This document shows positions 27,742 to 44,960 of a DNA stretch of 64,000 bases, piece by piece. The position numbers and the translations under genes are program-made. Source of the DNA: Argentina anserina (taxonomy: Eukaryota; Streptophyta; Magnoliopsida; Rosales; Rosaceae); assembly GCF_933775445.1 (NCBI RefSeq), contig NC_065875.1, forward strand, positions 15,933,555 through 15,997,554. The letters are read 5' to 3'. Each line of letters begins with the position of its first letter. The stretch's first letter is position 1. The notes under the pieces are model-generated. The model did not search any database, was not told the origin of the DNA, and saw nothing but the letters and a program-made list of their open reading frames with translations.

Positions 27742-27811
27742 TTACCAAGTGCTTGTTTCCAGATACATGCAAAGTGTAATGACCAGTGGAGAAGTATTGT
27801 CACCTGATTAG
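27742..27811. repeat. Direct repeat, copy 2 (partner 26716-26803)
   Basis: Second copy of the 70-90-bp repeat, about 460 bp upstream of the SRG1-like start codon. It is the shorter version. Confidence 0.8.
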
Positions 27812-28107
27812 ATCTTACTTTATTAGCTAATGAGATCCAGCTATTGTGCTCATAAACTGCCGTACTAATTTTACCACTGTCATTTTTTAATATCTGGATC
27901 TAAAGGCTAGGGCTGCATGTAAAAGATCATAATAAAATAAAATAAAATAAAAGGTATACATTTGAGACTTTGAGAGATTAATTACTTAACTTTGTAAAGT
28001 CAATAAACTAAGTACCCACAACCTAGAACCATATTGGATGTGACAATTGCAATTTTATATAGAATTCGTCAATAAATAAAGTACCTATATTTTTGCTTTC
28101 CAGTGCC

Positions 28108-28115
28108 TATAAATA
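28108..28115 (+). promoter_or_regulatory. TATA box of the SRG1-like gene
   Basis: TATAAATA lies 98 bases upstream of the ATG at 28206, a normal spacing for a plant core promoter with a leader of about 65 bases. Confidence 0.7.
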
Positions 28116-28205
28116 CAGGCATGTGAAAGAGTTGAACTATCAAAGAGAACTAGTGTACGTATTAGAATTCTGTTTACTTTGTTTACTCCAAATTCTTCTT
28201 CTTCC

Positions 28206-29637
28206 ATGGCCCCAATTCCCATTTCTTCTGTTAAGGTTGGACACATTGATGATGTCCAAGAGCTGAGAAAGACCAAGCCCACCATAATTCCTCAAAGATT
28301 TGTAAGGGACCAAATTGAGAGACCAACAAGTCTAACCACTGTTATACCATCCGCTAGTGACATTCCCACTATCAACTTCTCAAACCTTTCCAGTGGAAAC
28401 ACAGATGAACTCAGAACTGAACTCTCTCAGCTCGCAACTGCTTGCAAGGACTGGGGATTTTTTCAGGTAATTATATCGCTATTTACCCTTGTCGGGGGGT
28501 TTTAAAAAATAAGCTTTGCATCATGTAAGGTCATCATGAGCCTCTCTCCGGCTATTGCTAACTAGCTTGAGTTAACTTTGATTACGATATGCATGGCAGG
28601 TGGTAAATCATGGGATTGATCTGAGTCTGCTTGAGAGTATAGAGAAGGTAGCCCAGGATTTCTTCATGCTACCATTAGCAGAGAAGCAGAAGTATCCAAT
28701 GGCTCCTGGAACTGTTCAAGGGTATGGGCAAGCTTTTGTTTTATCAGAGGACCAAAAACTTGACTGGTGCAACATGTTTGCTCTTGGGGTGGAACCTAAG
28801 TTCATAAGGAGCCCAATGCTTTGGCCAACGAACCCAGAAAAGTTCAGGTAAAAGTTTTTGCTTTTATTTTTCAGATTTAGTCTTCAACTCTCGTTTTCAC
28901 AAATATATTTGATAAAGTCCAAATCTTTTTCTTCTTTTTTCTTTTCCCCTCCAGTGAAACTGTAGAGGTCTACTCAAAAGACGTGAGGAAACTATGCCAG
29001 AATCTTTTGAAGTACATAGCCATGAGCCTTGGCTTGAAAGGTGACATCTTTGAAAAGATGTTTGGGGAGGCTGTTCAAGCCATAAGGATGAACTACTATC
29101 CTCCATGTTCAAGACCTGACCTTGTTTTAGGCCTAAGCCCTCATTCAGATGGGAGTGCCCTAACAGTTCTGCAGCAAGGGAAGAACAACTCAGTGGGACT
29201 CCAAATCCTCAAAGATGACAACTGGGTACCTGTTCAGCCCATTCCCAATGCTCTTGTGATCAACATTGGGGACACCATAGAGGTGAGAAAATATCTGGAA
29301 TTCAACCTCATCATACAATTTTTCAAATACTGTTCATTTCTAACACGCATCAAAATAATTACAGGTTCTTACAAATGGGATCTATAAGAGTGTGGAACAT
29401 AGAGCAGTGACTCACAAGGTGAAAGATAGGCTTTCAATTGTCACATTTTATGCTCCTAGCTATGAGGTAGAGCTTGGACCTGTGCAAGAACTGGTGGATG
29501 AAAACACTCCATGCAAATATAGAAGATACAGTCATGGAGAGTACAGCAAACACTATGTAACAAACAAGTTGCAAGGAAAAAAAACACTCGAGTTTGCTAA
29601 GATTCAAAGCAAAAGTTCGAATCAAGGACCCATGTAG
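28206..29637 (+). CDS. SRG1: SRG1-like 2-oxoglutarate/Fe(II)-dependent dioxygenase
   Basis: Four exons, 28206-28466, 28600-28847, 28955-29282 and 29365-29637, encode 369 residues, the normal length. The N-terminal DIOX_N domain has the motif DIPTINFSNL and ends CKDWGFFQVVNHGI. The catalytic cupin half contains MNYYPPCSRPDLVLGLSPHS. Iron ligands are His233, Asp235 (HSD) and His291 (VEHRAVTH). The 2-oxoglutarate clamp is Arg301 and Ser303 (RLS). The ATG at 28206 is chosen because the family begins a few residues before the conserved VQEL segment, and it follows a TATA box. The closest named families are SRG1-like and codeine O-demethylase-like enzymes, cytosolic oxidases of specialised metabolism or hormones. 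The actual substrate cannot be read from sequence. No defect is seen. Confidence 0.95.
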
Positions 29638-30356
29638 TGCATATATTTTAGTTCCCAAAATCTTGTAAATAGGAATTTAGACCAAAGATCTGGTCGAGTA
29701 TGTTGTGAAAAGTAGCTTAAGTTAATGCACTGTTTATGTATAACGCATTTGTATAACAAGGCTAACAGTTAATGGAAGCTTGTGGGGTACTTGTGTTTAT
29801 AAACTCTTCTTGTCAAATTGAGCATGCCCTTAATTATTCTACTAAGCATTCGTTACACTTGCGGGCATGCTCAAAATAATTAGTTCTAATTAAGTGGAAA
29901 GGTTTGGGTGCCGCTACTACATGCAAAAACTCATTTTTCAGTGCTAAACTAGCTCAAAATTAAAGTCCCTTCCAGCCAGGGCAAGAGCTATATAACACAC
30001 GGTCTTTACTCTTAATCTGTATCTCAACTTAGTCACCTCACGAGTGTTGAGTTTTAATCACAAAAGGGCATCGGTATAAATGGTTATTATCCACCCACTT
30101 ATAAAATTTATTTTCTTTGTCATTTATTAGATGTGAGATCTCTCCTCTCCAACAGCTCTTACCTTATCAATTTAGGAATAGAGCATTCCATAGTGTCTTA
30201 GTGAGATTGAGAATAATTATGAGTAGAGAGATCATGCAGATTCTTAGTTATATATATGTTATCAATTAATTTTGAAAGTATTCGGATTGAAGAAGCTAAG
30301 AAGCACGTACTCCCTAATTAAATTCACTTGACGCTCATTTGTACTGGCAACTAGCT

Positions 30357-30595
30357 AGGGTTAGGGTAAAAATCACCAAGCCCGGTAGAGCATTCAGCTC
30401 GCAAACTTAAGAGTTACTGAGGTTCATGCATGTTCGTAATAACATGATGTATATTTCCAATATAGCTAGCTAAGGGTTAGGGTAAAAATTACCAAGCCCG
30501 ACTTTTATAATAGAATTAGAGCATTCAGCTCGCAAACTTAAGAGTTACTGAGGTTCATGCATGTTCGTAATAACATGATGTATATTTCAAAGATA
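30357..30595. repeat. Tandem duplication, about 116-bp unit
   Basis: AGGGTTAGGGTAAAAAT begins at 30357 and 30473. Both copies then carry GAGCATTCAGCTCGCAAACT and AACATGATGTATATTTC almost unchanged. Copy 2 has about 19 additional bases after AAGCCCG. The high identity implies a recent event. Confidence 0.9.
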
Positions 30596-32044
30596 GTTAG
30601 GCAGTGTCGGGAGACTCATCAGATGCTAACAAGCATAAGAAAACAAAGAAGTAAAGCAGATCGAAGCTAGCAAGCATAAGAAAGACACTTTCTACTGTTC
30701 CCCTTTATAAGATTCCTAATATAGAAACAAGCATGCAATCATATGCAGGAATCCAACTGCAGCGACCAACCCCGGCATGCTTCCTTCCACAATCAGAAAA
30801 GGAAGATGGACGAAATTATCGGTGTTCCATTGCTGAAGGGAGAGGCAACTTTTTCTCAATGGTAGCAAAGAAGAGAGGCCCATTAAAATCATGTGTCTCT
30901 ATTTTTGTTGTTCGACATTATTGATGTGGAAGGAAGACAGAAGCACTGAGCAAGTTGTGATGGGGTTTTCTGGTGTTCAAAGCTGAAATTATATGCGAGT
31001 GGTAACAACTAGAGCACAAAGTAAAGCTCAAACATTATATATATGACATGAGAGCAAGCTGAGGTAAACAGAGGAAACAAGAGTTGATATTATATCATTG
31101 TTGAGCCCCCCACACAATTCACTGTGTAAATAAAGAAAAGAAAGGAAGCTACAGTATGCAATCAATTTACAAAACGTTGGGGAATAATTAGGAAAATTCT
31201 ATGTTGCCCGTATGATATACAACAGTAATATCGACCACACATTCACACCACCACCCTAAGTGCATTAATATTTTCCTCCTCAATCTACCATCCGATCTTG
31301 TTGTATGACATACAAGAACCTGCATAATTACCCTACCACATCAAATATGAGATATGCAAATGAACAACAAAATGACAACAAGGCCATTCATGATGCAATT
31401 TGTTTAGTGGAGTGAACTAATAATTAGCTATGAAAAGGGCTATGGTTTGAGGCTAGAGGAACTTAGAATAACGTTTTTCATTACCGCTCTACCATATTGC
31501 ATCATCAATCCATAGATTTTAGAATCAGTTCACTTCCATTGTTTTCAGTTTCTCATGTTATATTTAGATCTTATAAATATATTCAATATATATGCCTGCT
31601 TTTCGAAGAGTAGCAAGTAATACCTAGTATCAGCCAAAACAAAACAAAAACCGAGAGAGTACTGTAGCACGTATAAAAAAAAGGCAGTGTACGTGCAAGA
31701 CATGCATATTGAATAAGTAGTAAAAATACGTACGTATGGATGTGAGTACAATAGGGTATTGATGGTTTTGTTCTAGCTCTGTGTTTTCAAGGTTAAGGTG
31801 TGCGTCAAACCAAAATCAACTCATTTTATTCCTAGCCTCCAATATAATGTTATAAATCATATACAGTATATATAAGTAGTTTTGAAATTTGAATCCCTGC
31901 TGCTCAATGTCTATGAATATCATTATCAAAAAAATGTCTATGAATACAATTTCACATGCTAGAATATAAACACACTATATATAAGTATAAAATATATTAT
32001 CATGAATAATGCAATAAAATGGTCAAATGGTAGAGAGATGAAGT

Positions 32045-32068
32045 CCCCCCCCCCCCCAAAAAAAAAAA
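32045..32068. repeat. Poly-C followed by poly-A tract
   Basis: Thirteen C residues are followed directly by eleven A residues, a simple-sequence tract whose exact length is hard to sequence. Confidence 0.85.
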
Positions 32069-33689
32069 TCACTTTATAAGTTGCGAATGCCAAACCTAAA
32101 TTAACTAGTGATATATAATACGAATGGGAAGAGCTTTTGAAAAAGTGAGCACCAATGGGAGGAAGCTATGAGGAACTGAGAAGTGTAGAAGAGTGGGGGG
32201 CTCCAATTATGGTTGCAAATTTCTGGTATTCCCCACTGCCAGTTGGAAATGAGAAAACTAGCTACCGTTGGTTTTGCTTCTGTCACTTCCATTACCATTT
32301 GTACAATCTCTTTATATGGTTCATTGAACTGGAACGTTCCGGAAAACTTGCTCTTGTAAAATTAATTTGTGCACCGGGGGTTCTGTGAGTCTGTGTAGAC
32401 CTTAATCTCATTCTCTGAAGTATGAACAACATGAAATGAAAACCTTTGTGTTGTTTGGCTTGTGATATTTGTGAAAATATCGGAATCATGGATAAGTGAA
32501 AATTCTCGACGCAATTAGCCATTAGTTTAGATGATTTACTTATTTTTTTGGAGGGGCGTCAATTCTAACTCGTAAAAGGTGCATAATACCTCTCCGCAGG
32601 CTAAACCAAATGAAGATTCCTGAGTTGATTGTTGGAATGTTGTCTTATCAAAGCTGCTACTTATGTTTTGATTCGATTCTGCGAGTCTGATTGATAAGCA
32701 CTTTTCTTTCCAGTTTCAACTGAGTATTGCCAACTAAATTTAACTGTACATGTTGATTGATGGGCACGCCATTTCAGTTCAATTAACGGCTGTCAGCCAC
32801 CAGCGTACCCAATTTCATTTCAATATTATGACTAGCAATTCATATCTTACTGAAAGTTACTTCCACTTCCCAAGCTTCAGGTTTCAAATGATACCAAACT
32901 TTCAAAGTATGCATACGACTCTCTTAAGTTTACCCCTCTCCATCTTGATTAAACTTTCAACCATACCCTTGTCATCTTCAATCTTTTGATCATAGTTGGC
33001 AAAACACGAGGCCTGTATAATCAAAGTTATAATTGCCTAGTGTCTATGGATTCGAAGCGTATGCTTCTTTCTTAATATGAAGCAAAGAGAGCATGTACCT
33101 TGATCATCGTCTAGTTTCTATGGAAAGCAATACAATTATACAAAATTTCACTGAGAACATTCAAACCCTCATAGTGGCTATAAAACACAAACACCAAGAG
33201 GGACCAAACACCCGGAACATGAGGAAAATCATACGGCAGTTATTATGAGCACATTTATAGAACCTAGTTTTTACAAGCCATGCACTTTGAAATCAAGACA
33301 AAGCAACAACCTTGTGAAGCCTCCATTGATAATCAAAATGTAATTCAATGAGATACCATAACTGCCAACATGTTTCCTTCCACTGGGCCAGGCAAAGTAG
33401 ATATTAACAAACTAGGGGTGATGTAGTCAAGGCAGGGGAATGCGTTAATAAAACAAAGATACAAGGCAGTCATGGTGCAGGGGCATAAAAAAATCAAGTC
33501 GATACAAATTTCACCGCCGGCTCCAAGTGCAAAATGTACAAAGCATTCTCTCAGCTCCTTTTGGCAATCACTTAGGTCACAGACACAATGAAGTTAGCCT
33601 GATTTTTGCCAATTCTTCCGCCGACCTGTCCCTCTTTCTGTGCTAATTACAGAAGCAATGGGTACAACTTCATTTGAAGATAAATCACA

Positions 33690-38428
<4,739 letters not shown>

Positions 38429-38880
38429 TTCGACACTTGGATTCTCCCCAACCCCCAATAACCTGCAAACACCAATCACCAGTGAAATTCAACACCTGAA
38501 ACTCACACTTCACAGAACAAGAGACTAAATCGAAGTAGCTCGCAACTTCAGAGAGGTACAATTATGGTTGGAAGCAGTGAATAAACTCAATAAAGACTCC
38601 AGACCTCACAAATCGAAGTTGAAAATTTTAAAATCACGGCAGTAAATGAAAGCTAGCGAGCTCGAGCTTGCGATCAAGATAGTAAAGAGAAGCAGCATGG
38701 AAGTAATTGGCTGATCAGAGTAAGGAGTAGAGAGAATTAAGGGAGTAGAATTAGAAAGAGAGAGAGAGAAATGGACCTGAATTGGGCGCGAAGGAGAAAC
38801 CCTAAAATTGGAGTGAGATCGAAAGAGATGGAAGTGAAAGCTGGGAATTAAGTCTAGTGCGCTTACTTAGTCATTTTAGC
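38429..38880 (-). other. 5' leader of CUL1 with leader intron
   Basis: An acceptor (TTTGCAG then GTTATTGG on the minus strand) lies near 38473-38462, upstream of the ATG at 38428, so the leader is spliced. The upstream exon lies around 38780-38860 and contains a GA/TC repeat at about 38755-38771. Confidence 0.5.
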
Positions 38881-38966
38881 GGAAAACGGGTCCCTCTCTC
38901 TTTGTTTCTGTTAGTGGAGGTCAACTTGCTACGTTATGGCGGATTCCATCTAGCGATAAATCTACC

Positions 38967-39008
38967 ACTTCATTCTCTCTCTCTATCTCTCTCTCTCTCT
39001 CTCTCTCG
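38967..39008. repeat. TC microsatellite upstream of CUL1
   Basis: An almost pure CT dinucleotide run, interrupted once by TATC, lies about 90-130 bases beyond the inferred CUL1 transcription start. Confidence 0.9.
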
Positions 39009-39299
39009 TAATAAAAATCTTTCTTAATAAAAGTGTCGGGATACGAAGCAAAAATCTATATTTAACAAAAATAATATTAGTAATCTCTATAAACAAACTC
39101 AACAAAACACTAACCAACAAAAAAAAAAATTAAAAAAATTATTTGAATGACGACTCTATTTACTTAAAAACAATAATAACATGATTGATAACACATTACA
39201 TATATGTATAACCCTAAAACGACATAGTTGAGAGGACATTGGATATATAACCCTAAAAACGATGAATATTTCTTAATTAGACGTCACATGTGACCAACG

Positions 39300-41330
39300 C
39301 TCAATGCATCAACCAATACCATAAATTATCTAAAAAGTCCGCATTCTGGTTGAATACGTCCACAAATGTCACATTGGATACGTTGTAAGAATGAAATGTT
39401 CTCGGTTGAAGCATTAGCAAAAGAAGGAATGCCCTGAAATTTAATAAGAGAACAAACATTGCAAAACGAGCGATGGGCATCAGACATTGTCATGGAGGCA
39501 TGAGAAAGCACGGGAGGCATCGCAAGCTCCTATGAAGGAGGGGATGCTGCCACCGATGGCATGAATGTCGTGGAGCTGCCGAGAGGGGCAGGCTCAGCCA
39601 CACCGTGCGATGCACGGGTGAGGTGATCGTCCAATCGCTTCCGGGACTTGAAAAATGGATGACCATCTTAAGAATTCTAATCATCATATCACGTCAAGGG
39701 TGCCCGAGATGGGGATGCCAAAGCATATAAGACTCTGAATCACAAAAGTTGCGTTCAACCGCATTTGATTCAAAGATTCGAATGGAAGTGAGATACAAAC
39801 CATTCCCGAGACTCTTCATCTTCTCTAAGATGCGGCGCTGGCCTGCTTTCTCAGAGGTAACACAAAGATATTCCTCTTAATTCTCAACATAAGTATCGAG
39901 GTGAAAACCATTGACACGTATGTTCTTAAAACTTAGCAAGGTGCGAGGAGACTTCGGCGCATAAAGAGCGTCAACGACGTTGAGAGTTGTACCATTAGGA
40001 AACATAAAAAGAACCGGTGCCTCTTCCTTGAATGATGGATTTCGAGCCAATCATTATAGTTATCGAAGAAGTCGAAAACACTAGATCCGTGAACAACTGC
40101 ATGTGTCGTAGGATAGTGTGGTTGGTTCTGCAATCAGCTAGACATTCGATTTCGCCGCGGGACATCTACAAAATGAAAATTAAGAGAGTCAGTGACACAG
40201 GAACAATTCTATACAATACATCGTAGGATATTGTAAGAAAGGGAATCAGAACAAAGTGTGATCCTATCAAATGTATCATATGACAATAGTACTACATTAT
40301 TCAACTAAAGAGTTGGGAAAACATGGTATTGAAGCAGTGGAATAAAAAAAAGTAAACTAGGGTGGTAGAAACTATCCAAAATCGGTGTAAAAACACACAT
40401 AAAAGAGTGCCGGTGAGTGTAGATAACGGACTTGAAGAAAACCAGAAAATTAACCGGAAAACCATGACAAAAGAACTCAAACCCGGGTGAAATTTGGACT
40501 GGAAAAATGTGACAGTAAGAACTACTGGAAATATGTCAGAAAAATGATTAGAAACGACGAAAAATGCATCGGAAAACTCGCAGGAAACCGGCGGCGCTGA
40601 TTGTCGGAAAACTAGACGGCGGCGGCCGGAGCTGCAGGTCCGAAAGGGGACGCCGGCAAGAACCGGATGGTGGCGCTGGAAACGCCGGCCAGTGGCCGAA
40701 AGGCAGCCAAAACGCTAGAACAGTAACTGGGTATGGCTAAAAGGCCAAAACGACGTCAATTTTTGACGTTTCGAGGTCCTTTTTTTAATTTTAAGTTCCA
40801 AATTCACAATGTAGTGCTATTGGGGTCTCATGTAACCCAAAAGCGTCAAATTTAAAAACTACGTGAGTTGCACACGTTGATCATCATGCTAAGTGTAAGG
40901 TAAAAAAAAATCTCAAAGAGATCGACTTGTAAACAAGAAATTGAGAAATTTTATTGAATGCCAATCTTTAATACATCACACATGAACTTCTAATTCCAAA
41001 ATCAAAAGACTATTTCAAAGTCAATGAAAATAACAATGGTGGTCGGCCATAACAATACTTGAAATCATAAAACTAGGATAAGATAAAGGCGACTAATCAA
41101 AGTCGGAGGCATCCATTGTAGGGGCCGGAGGCTTAGCCTTGGTAGTAAGGGGCTCGGGCTTAATGGAGATGTGATGAGTCTCAATCCATTCAAGTATTGC
41201 CTCTTGAGAGTTACATGGATGTGGTGTCTCATGAAGATGAGAGCTTGAGTCTTGGTCATAGGTGGGAAATTAGCAGGACGGTCGGCAAACATGCCTTGGA
41301 TCCCTCGGCTCTCGAAAGCGAGCTCCATGT
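39300..41330 (-). mobile_element. Degenerate Ty1-copia element, gag to pre-integrase/integrase fragment
   Basis: On the minus strand, relics appear in order: a gag-like stretch around 41330-41090 (ALIFMRHHIHVTLKRQYL), a protease-like phrase around 40140 (CRTNHTILRHMQLFTDL), a segment around 39990-39930 (NVVDALYAPKSPRTLLSF), the GAG-pre-integrase motif near 39700 (LWHPHLGHP) and an integrase start near 39370-39330 (IQCDICGRIQPECG). These match the order in plant Copia polyproteins. Frames shift repeatedly and stops interrupt, so the element is dead. It probably shares an origin with the LTR at 44790-44960, with LTR A inserted between. Confidence 0.8.
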
Positions 41331-42108
41331 TGGAAACCCAGCAGTGGTATTCCTTGCCTTCTAGATCAAGAAGGCCAAAATTCCGGTCGAGATGATGATG
41401 ACATCTAAGAAAATGAATACGAAATCGATTAGATTCAATTATAATAAGAATTAGAAGGGGTGACGTATATGGTCATAAGAAAAATTGATGCAAACAGCGA
41501 TACTCCCAAAACAGCGGTGCACTCAGGTGACCCCACGAAAATCGATTAATTTCCATTTTCAAAACAATCGTGATTCCCCCAGGACAGTCACACAAAAAAC
41601 ATTAACCAAAAGGGGAATCATATCCCCCTTTGGTCGCATCGGCGTTATAAGAAAGGCCGGAAAGGAGACATGAAGAAGGTTAATAGCGCCCGATATAATA
41701 TATCTATACGTTCAAAAGCTGGAACGTTAATAAAAAATTACCTTTATAGGTGTGGAGAAGACGAGAGTAGCTTCTTTGGAGTGAAGACTTTGCTTGTTAA
41801 GTTCGCGTTTGTAATATCCTAGAAATTTATAATTATTTTCTAATTATTGTTCGGAGATATTTAAATTAGTGGTGATCCGATTATATAGTACGAGGGAGAA
41901 AACGAAAGTCTTCGAGCGATTAATACTCAGAAACGTTACCGTGAGGGGTCAAGAGTTGACTTTTTATCCGTTAGGAGTCTCCGAAAACTTTATTCATGAA
42001 AGTCGTAGAGTTCGTCAATACGAGTTCGTAGACGCGCGGCACGCTTTAATCGGATGTCGTATGTGAAATTTGTTAGCAACAGAAGTTTAGTTTCTGATTT
42101 GGAATGTG

Positions 42109-42116
42109 TATAAAAG
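42109..42116 (+). promoter_or_regulatory. LTR A TATA box
   Basis: TATAAAAG about 300 bases from the LTR start, at the same relative place as in LTRs B, C, D and E. An imperfect inverted repeat TTCGT-CAAT-ACGAG lies upstream at 42011-42024. Confidence 0.65.
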
Positions 42117-43532
42117 GAATGAGGTGAGATTAGAAATTAAGAAAATCAATTTTTGTTCCCAAAATCAGCTCGGTTGTTGTTCACCCGAGCTCGGGTACTG
42201 TTCACGCGATTTTTCCCTCTTTTTTGTCGGATCTTTCTCCTACCATATCTCCGTCGTCCGACGAAGAAATTGAGTAAGACTGGTGGCATTGGAACCGTCT
42301 ATTCGTCCCCTACTGATCTAGGTTAGTGTTTGGTAGAGATTCGAGCTGTTTGAAGCCCAGAATGAAGAACAAGGCAGCTGTCCTGTTTTGAAGAAGTGAG
42401 GAGAACTCCCTCCTCCGACAACCAATTAAATGATTCTTTTTGTGTTTTGAAGCTTGTAGGATGTTTATCAACCCTCTAAAATAGTTTTATCTATTTCGAA
42501 ACACACAAGGAGAATTGATGATTTCTTGTTCTAGGGTCTGTGAATAATGCCGATTTTATGTTCTTCGTCGATTGGACTGTTTAGGCTTCGATTTAAACTT
42601 TGGTGTCAACTAGAAAGTTGTTGGAAATATTGTTTAGATTGTTGTGGTAAATTTTGGTGATCATTGGTGGTCACCGGAATAGTGACAGTGCCGCCACTGT
42701 TGGCGGTGTGTGGCGGTGTGTTGGGTTATGTTTCAGAGTAATGATTTACTCCATTGTGATGTGCTCGTCGATACGAGGGTTTACATAGGTCATTTGCATA
42801 TGTTAGGTTAATTCTTGAGTAAGTTAGTTGTTGTTAAAAGTTTGGCGATTCTAGGTTGAATTTGTTGTTGTCGTGTCTCAAATGTTAATGACTTGCAACC
42901 TTGATATGAATTAGGTACTTGTTGCTTGGTTATGGAGTGATTGTGGTAGCTAGTACCTTTCTTATTTTGAGTAGAAGACGCAGCGGGAGATAAGGTGAGT
43001 AAACCTCACATTGATCATCATGATCGCAGTAGTGTTATAATTATTGAATTTAGTTTGAGTTGTTAACATAGTCGTTGCATCACTAGCTTATAAAAATTGT
43101 TCTAAAAATATGTTTTGGTTTAAATTACGTGAGCTTGATCTTCTACGGCTCATGGGTAAGTGAAACGCTATTTTAATAAATGATTTTAAATGGTTTTAGT
43201 GATTATGGACTATGGTGAATGTGAGTAAATCTCACTATGACAAGTCTACATTTGGCGGTGACTCATATTTTTGATTTCTTAAAAAGAGTGAAGTGTGATA
43301 TTTATATAATATAGTGGGTTGTGTATGTATATGAAAATGGTAAATACGATACATATGTATGAGTTGCTGTATTATTTAATGTTATGGTTTCTATTTAAAT
43401 TATGAGAGTGTATTGTTTTCGATTAATGGTGGCGGATGAGACTGGAAGGGAGATAACGTACCTTCCGGTATAATGGATTAGTAGAGTGACTTTATATATA
43501 TTGTTGTGCAAGAGTCACTTGGTTATGGTACA

Positions 43533-43800
43533 TAATCATGCGTGGATTGATAAATATTGTATGTGTTGTTTGTGGAGTGCATATATATCATGCGTGGATT
43601 GATATATATTGTACGTGTTGTTTGTGGTGTGCATATATATCATGCGCGGATTGATATATATTGTACGTGTTGGTTGTGGTGTGCATATATTGATGTATAT
43701 TGTACGTGTTGTTGTGGTGTGTGTATATATATATATCATATGTGGATTGATATATATTGTACGTGTTGTTTGTGGTGTGCATATATATCATGCGTAGATA
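43533..43800. repeat. Minisatellite inside LTR A, about 52-bp unit, five copies
   Basis: ATCATGCGTGGATTGATA recurs with TATTGTACGTGTTG and TTGTGGTGTGCATATAT; one copy is shortened. The unit is present only once in degenerate form in LTR E, so the expansion is specific to this copy. Confidence 0.9.
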
Positions 43801-44524
43801 GATATATATTGTACGCGGTTTTAATATTGAGTCTTGTTAAAACGTATTCTGGTCTTCGAATGACGATGTCATGTAAATCGGAACCAAGCCTTGGCCGGAT
43901 GTTGGTTACGATCAGTTAGAGCTCTAGTCTGTCTGTCATTGTACTGCATGAGGGGTAACAGATGGGTTGCCTGGGTGTCATGAGTACACATGTTTTAAAA
44001 CGATATTAGATAACCAGATAGGTTGCCCAGTGTCTCATGAGTACACATATTTTTAAATAATATTGGGTAACCAGATGGGCTGCCCAATGTCTCATGAGTA
44101 CATATGTCTTAAAATGTTATCTGTTACATTTCATTTGTATGTGATGTATGTTATAATGTTGGTTTACTCATACGGGCTGAAAAGCTTATCAGGTTTGTGT
44201 TTACAATCCCGGTGCACCAAATCGATGGTGTAGGGGATAGTCCTGCAGGTGGGGATTAGCAGGCTCGGAGAGCTTACTCAGAGGATTACTGAGGGTTTCC
44301 TTCTTCTGTTTGTGGTGAGGATTTAGTGAATATTACATTTCCAATTGTTTTTAATACTTGAGTGTATAAATTGGTAATGTATTATTCAAGTTAACTGAGT
44401 CGTACTGTGAACTCAGTTTTGATACACTGTTGTTGTAAGATGATTTCATTATACTTGAGATTGTTTTAGAGTTATCATGGCTTCGAATTTGAATTTTTAT
44501 CATTCAAAATTTCGGGTCGTGACA

Positions 44525-44789
44525 ACGTTACTTGCGTGAATATGCTGGATGAGCAATCTTGTATGCTTTAATGCGGGGTCTTGCCGGCCAAAAAGATGAT
44601 TTTGCGAGGCGAATGCAGAGGATACCCTGCGGAGCTGCGGGGCTACGTGCAGGTGTTGTGGGGGTTTGCAGGGGTTGCGGGCAGGGGCTGTCGCCAACGA
44701 GGAGCACCGACGGGAAGGTTACTGGAGGCCGGAGACAAGGGCGGCCGGCAGGGGAAAAAGTTTAGGATTATAGAGCAAAGTGCGTGATA
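44525..44789 (-). mobile_element. GC-rich Copia leader/gag-proximal remnant
   Basis: Sequence between LTR A and the Copia LTR, rich in CCGGC and CAGGGG on the plus strand. Read on the minus strand it follows a putative priming site (ACGTTATCACGC) and so would be the element's untranslated leader and start of gag. No clear gag motif survives. Confidence 0.45.
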
Positions 44790-44960
44790 ACGTGATGCAT
44801 GATGAAATAACTATGTCTTTATTGAATGATATGGGGGCCTATATATAGGCATTACAAAATCACAATCCCGTAGGATTCGAAGTACTAATCTATTACAGAG
44901 ATACTAATCTATCTCTAAAAGAAACCTATTAAGGTTAAAACACATACAACGATAGATTCA
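44790..44960 (-). mobile_element. Copia-type LTR fragment with TATA and AATAAA signals
   Basis: On the minus strand a TATATAGG core promoter lies at 44845-44838, followed by an AATAAA signal at 44823-44818, then CATGCATCA and ACGTTATCACGC. Many plant Copia families have the similar priming phrase ACGTTATCAGCACG after the LTR. The distal end is cut by the foldback MITE at 44959. Confidence 0.6.

Larger units (their letters stand above)
25141..28107. other. Intergenic region between PPR pseudogene and SRG1-like gene
   Basis: AT-rich, with no believable gene. It holds a pair of dispersed direct repeats (26716 and 27742, listed separately) and a short (AATAA)n run near 27930-27950. Confidence 0.6.
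29638..33689. other. Intergenic region between SRG1-like gene and CUL1
   Basis: AT-rich, with no convincing gene. It contains a tandem duplication (30357-30595) and a poly-C/poly-A tract (32045-32068). The last 300-400 bases before 33690 are probably CUL1 3' untranslated sequence. Confidence 0.6.
41810..44524 (+). mobile_element. Solo LTR A (about 2.7 kb, A/E subfamily)
   Basis: Begins TGTAATATCC and ends GGGTCGTGACA. Flanking five-mers are GCGTT (41805-41809) and ACGTT (44525-44529), four of five identical, so this is probably a slightly decayed target duplication. No primer-binding site or polyprotein follows the right end; flanking sequence on both sides looks like the Copia element it interrupted. 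A TATA box lies at 42109-42116. An internal 52-bp minisatellite occupies about 43533-43800, and a stretch of ATGGGTTGCC-type repeats lies at 43945-44105. Confidence 0.9.

Noticed and set aside
30357..30500. Internal telomere repeat
   Set aside because: Only one AGGGTTAGGGT phrase per duplicated unit, far too short for a telomere tract.
43557..43919. 120-codon Cys/Tyr-rich frame
   Set aside because: Produced by the 52-bp minisatellite in LTR A.
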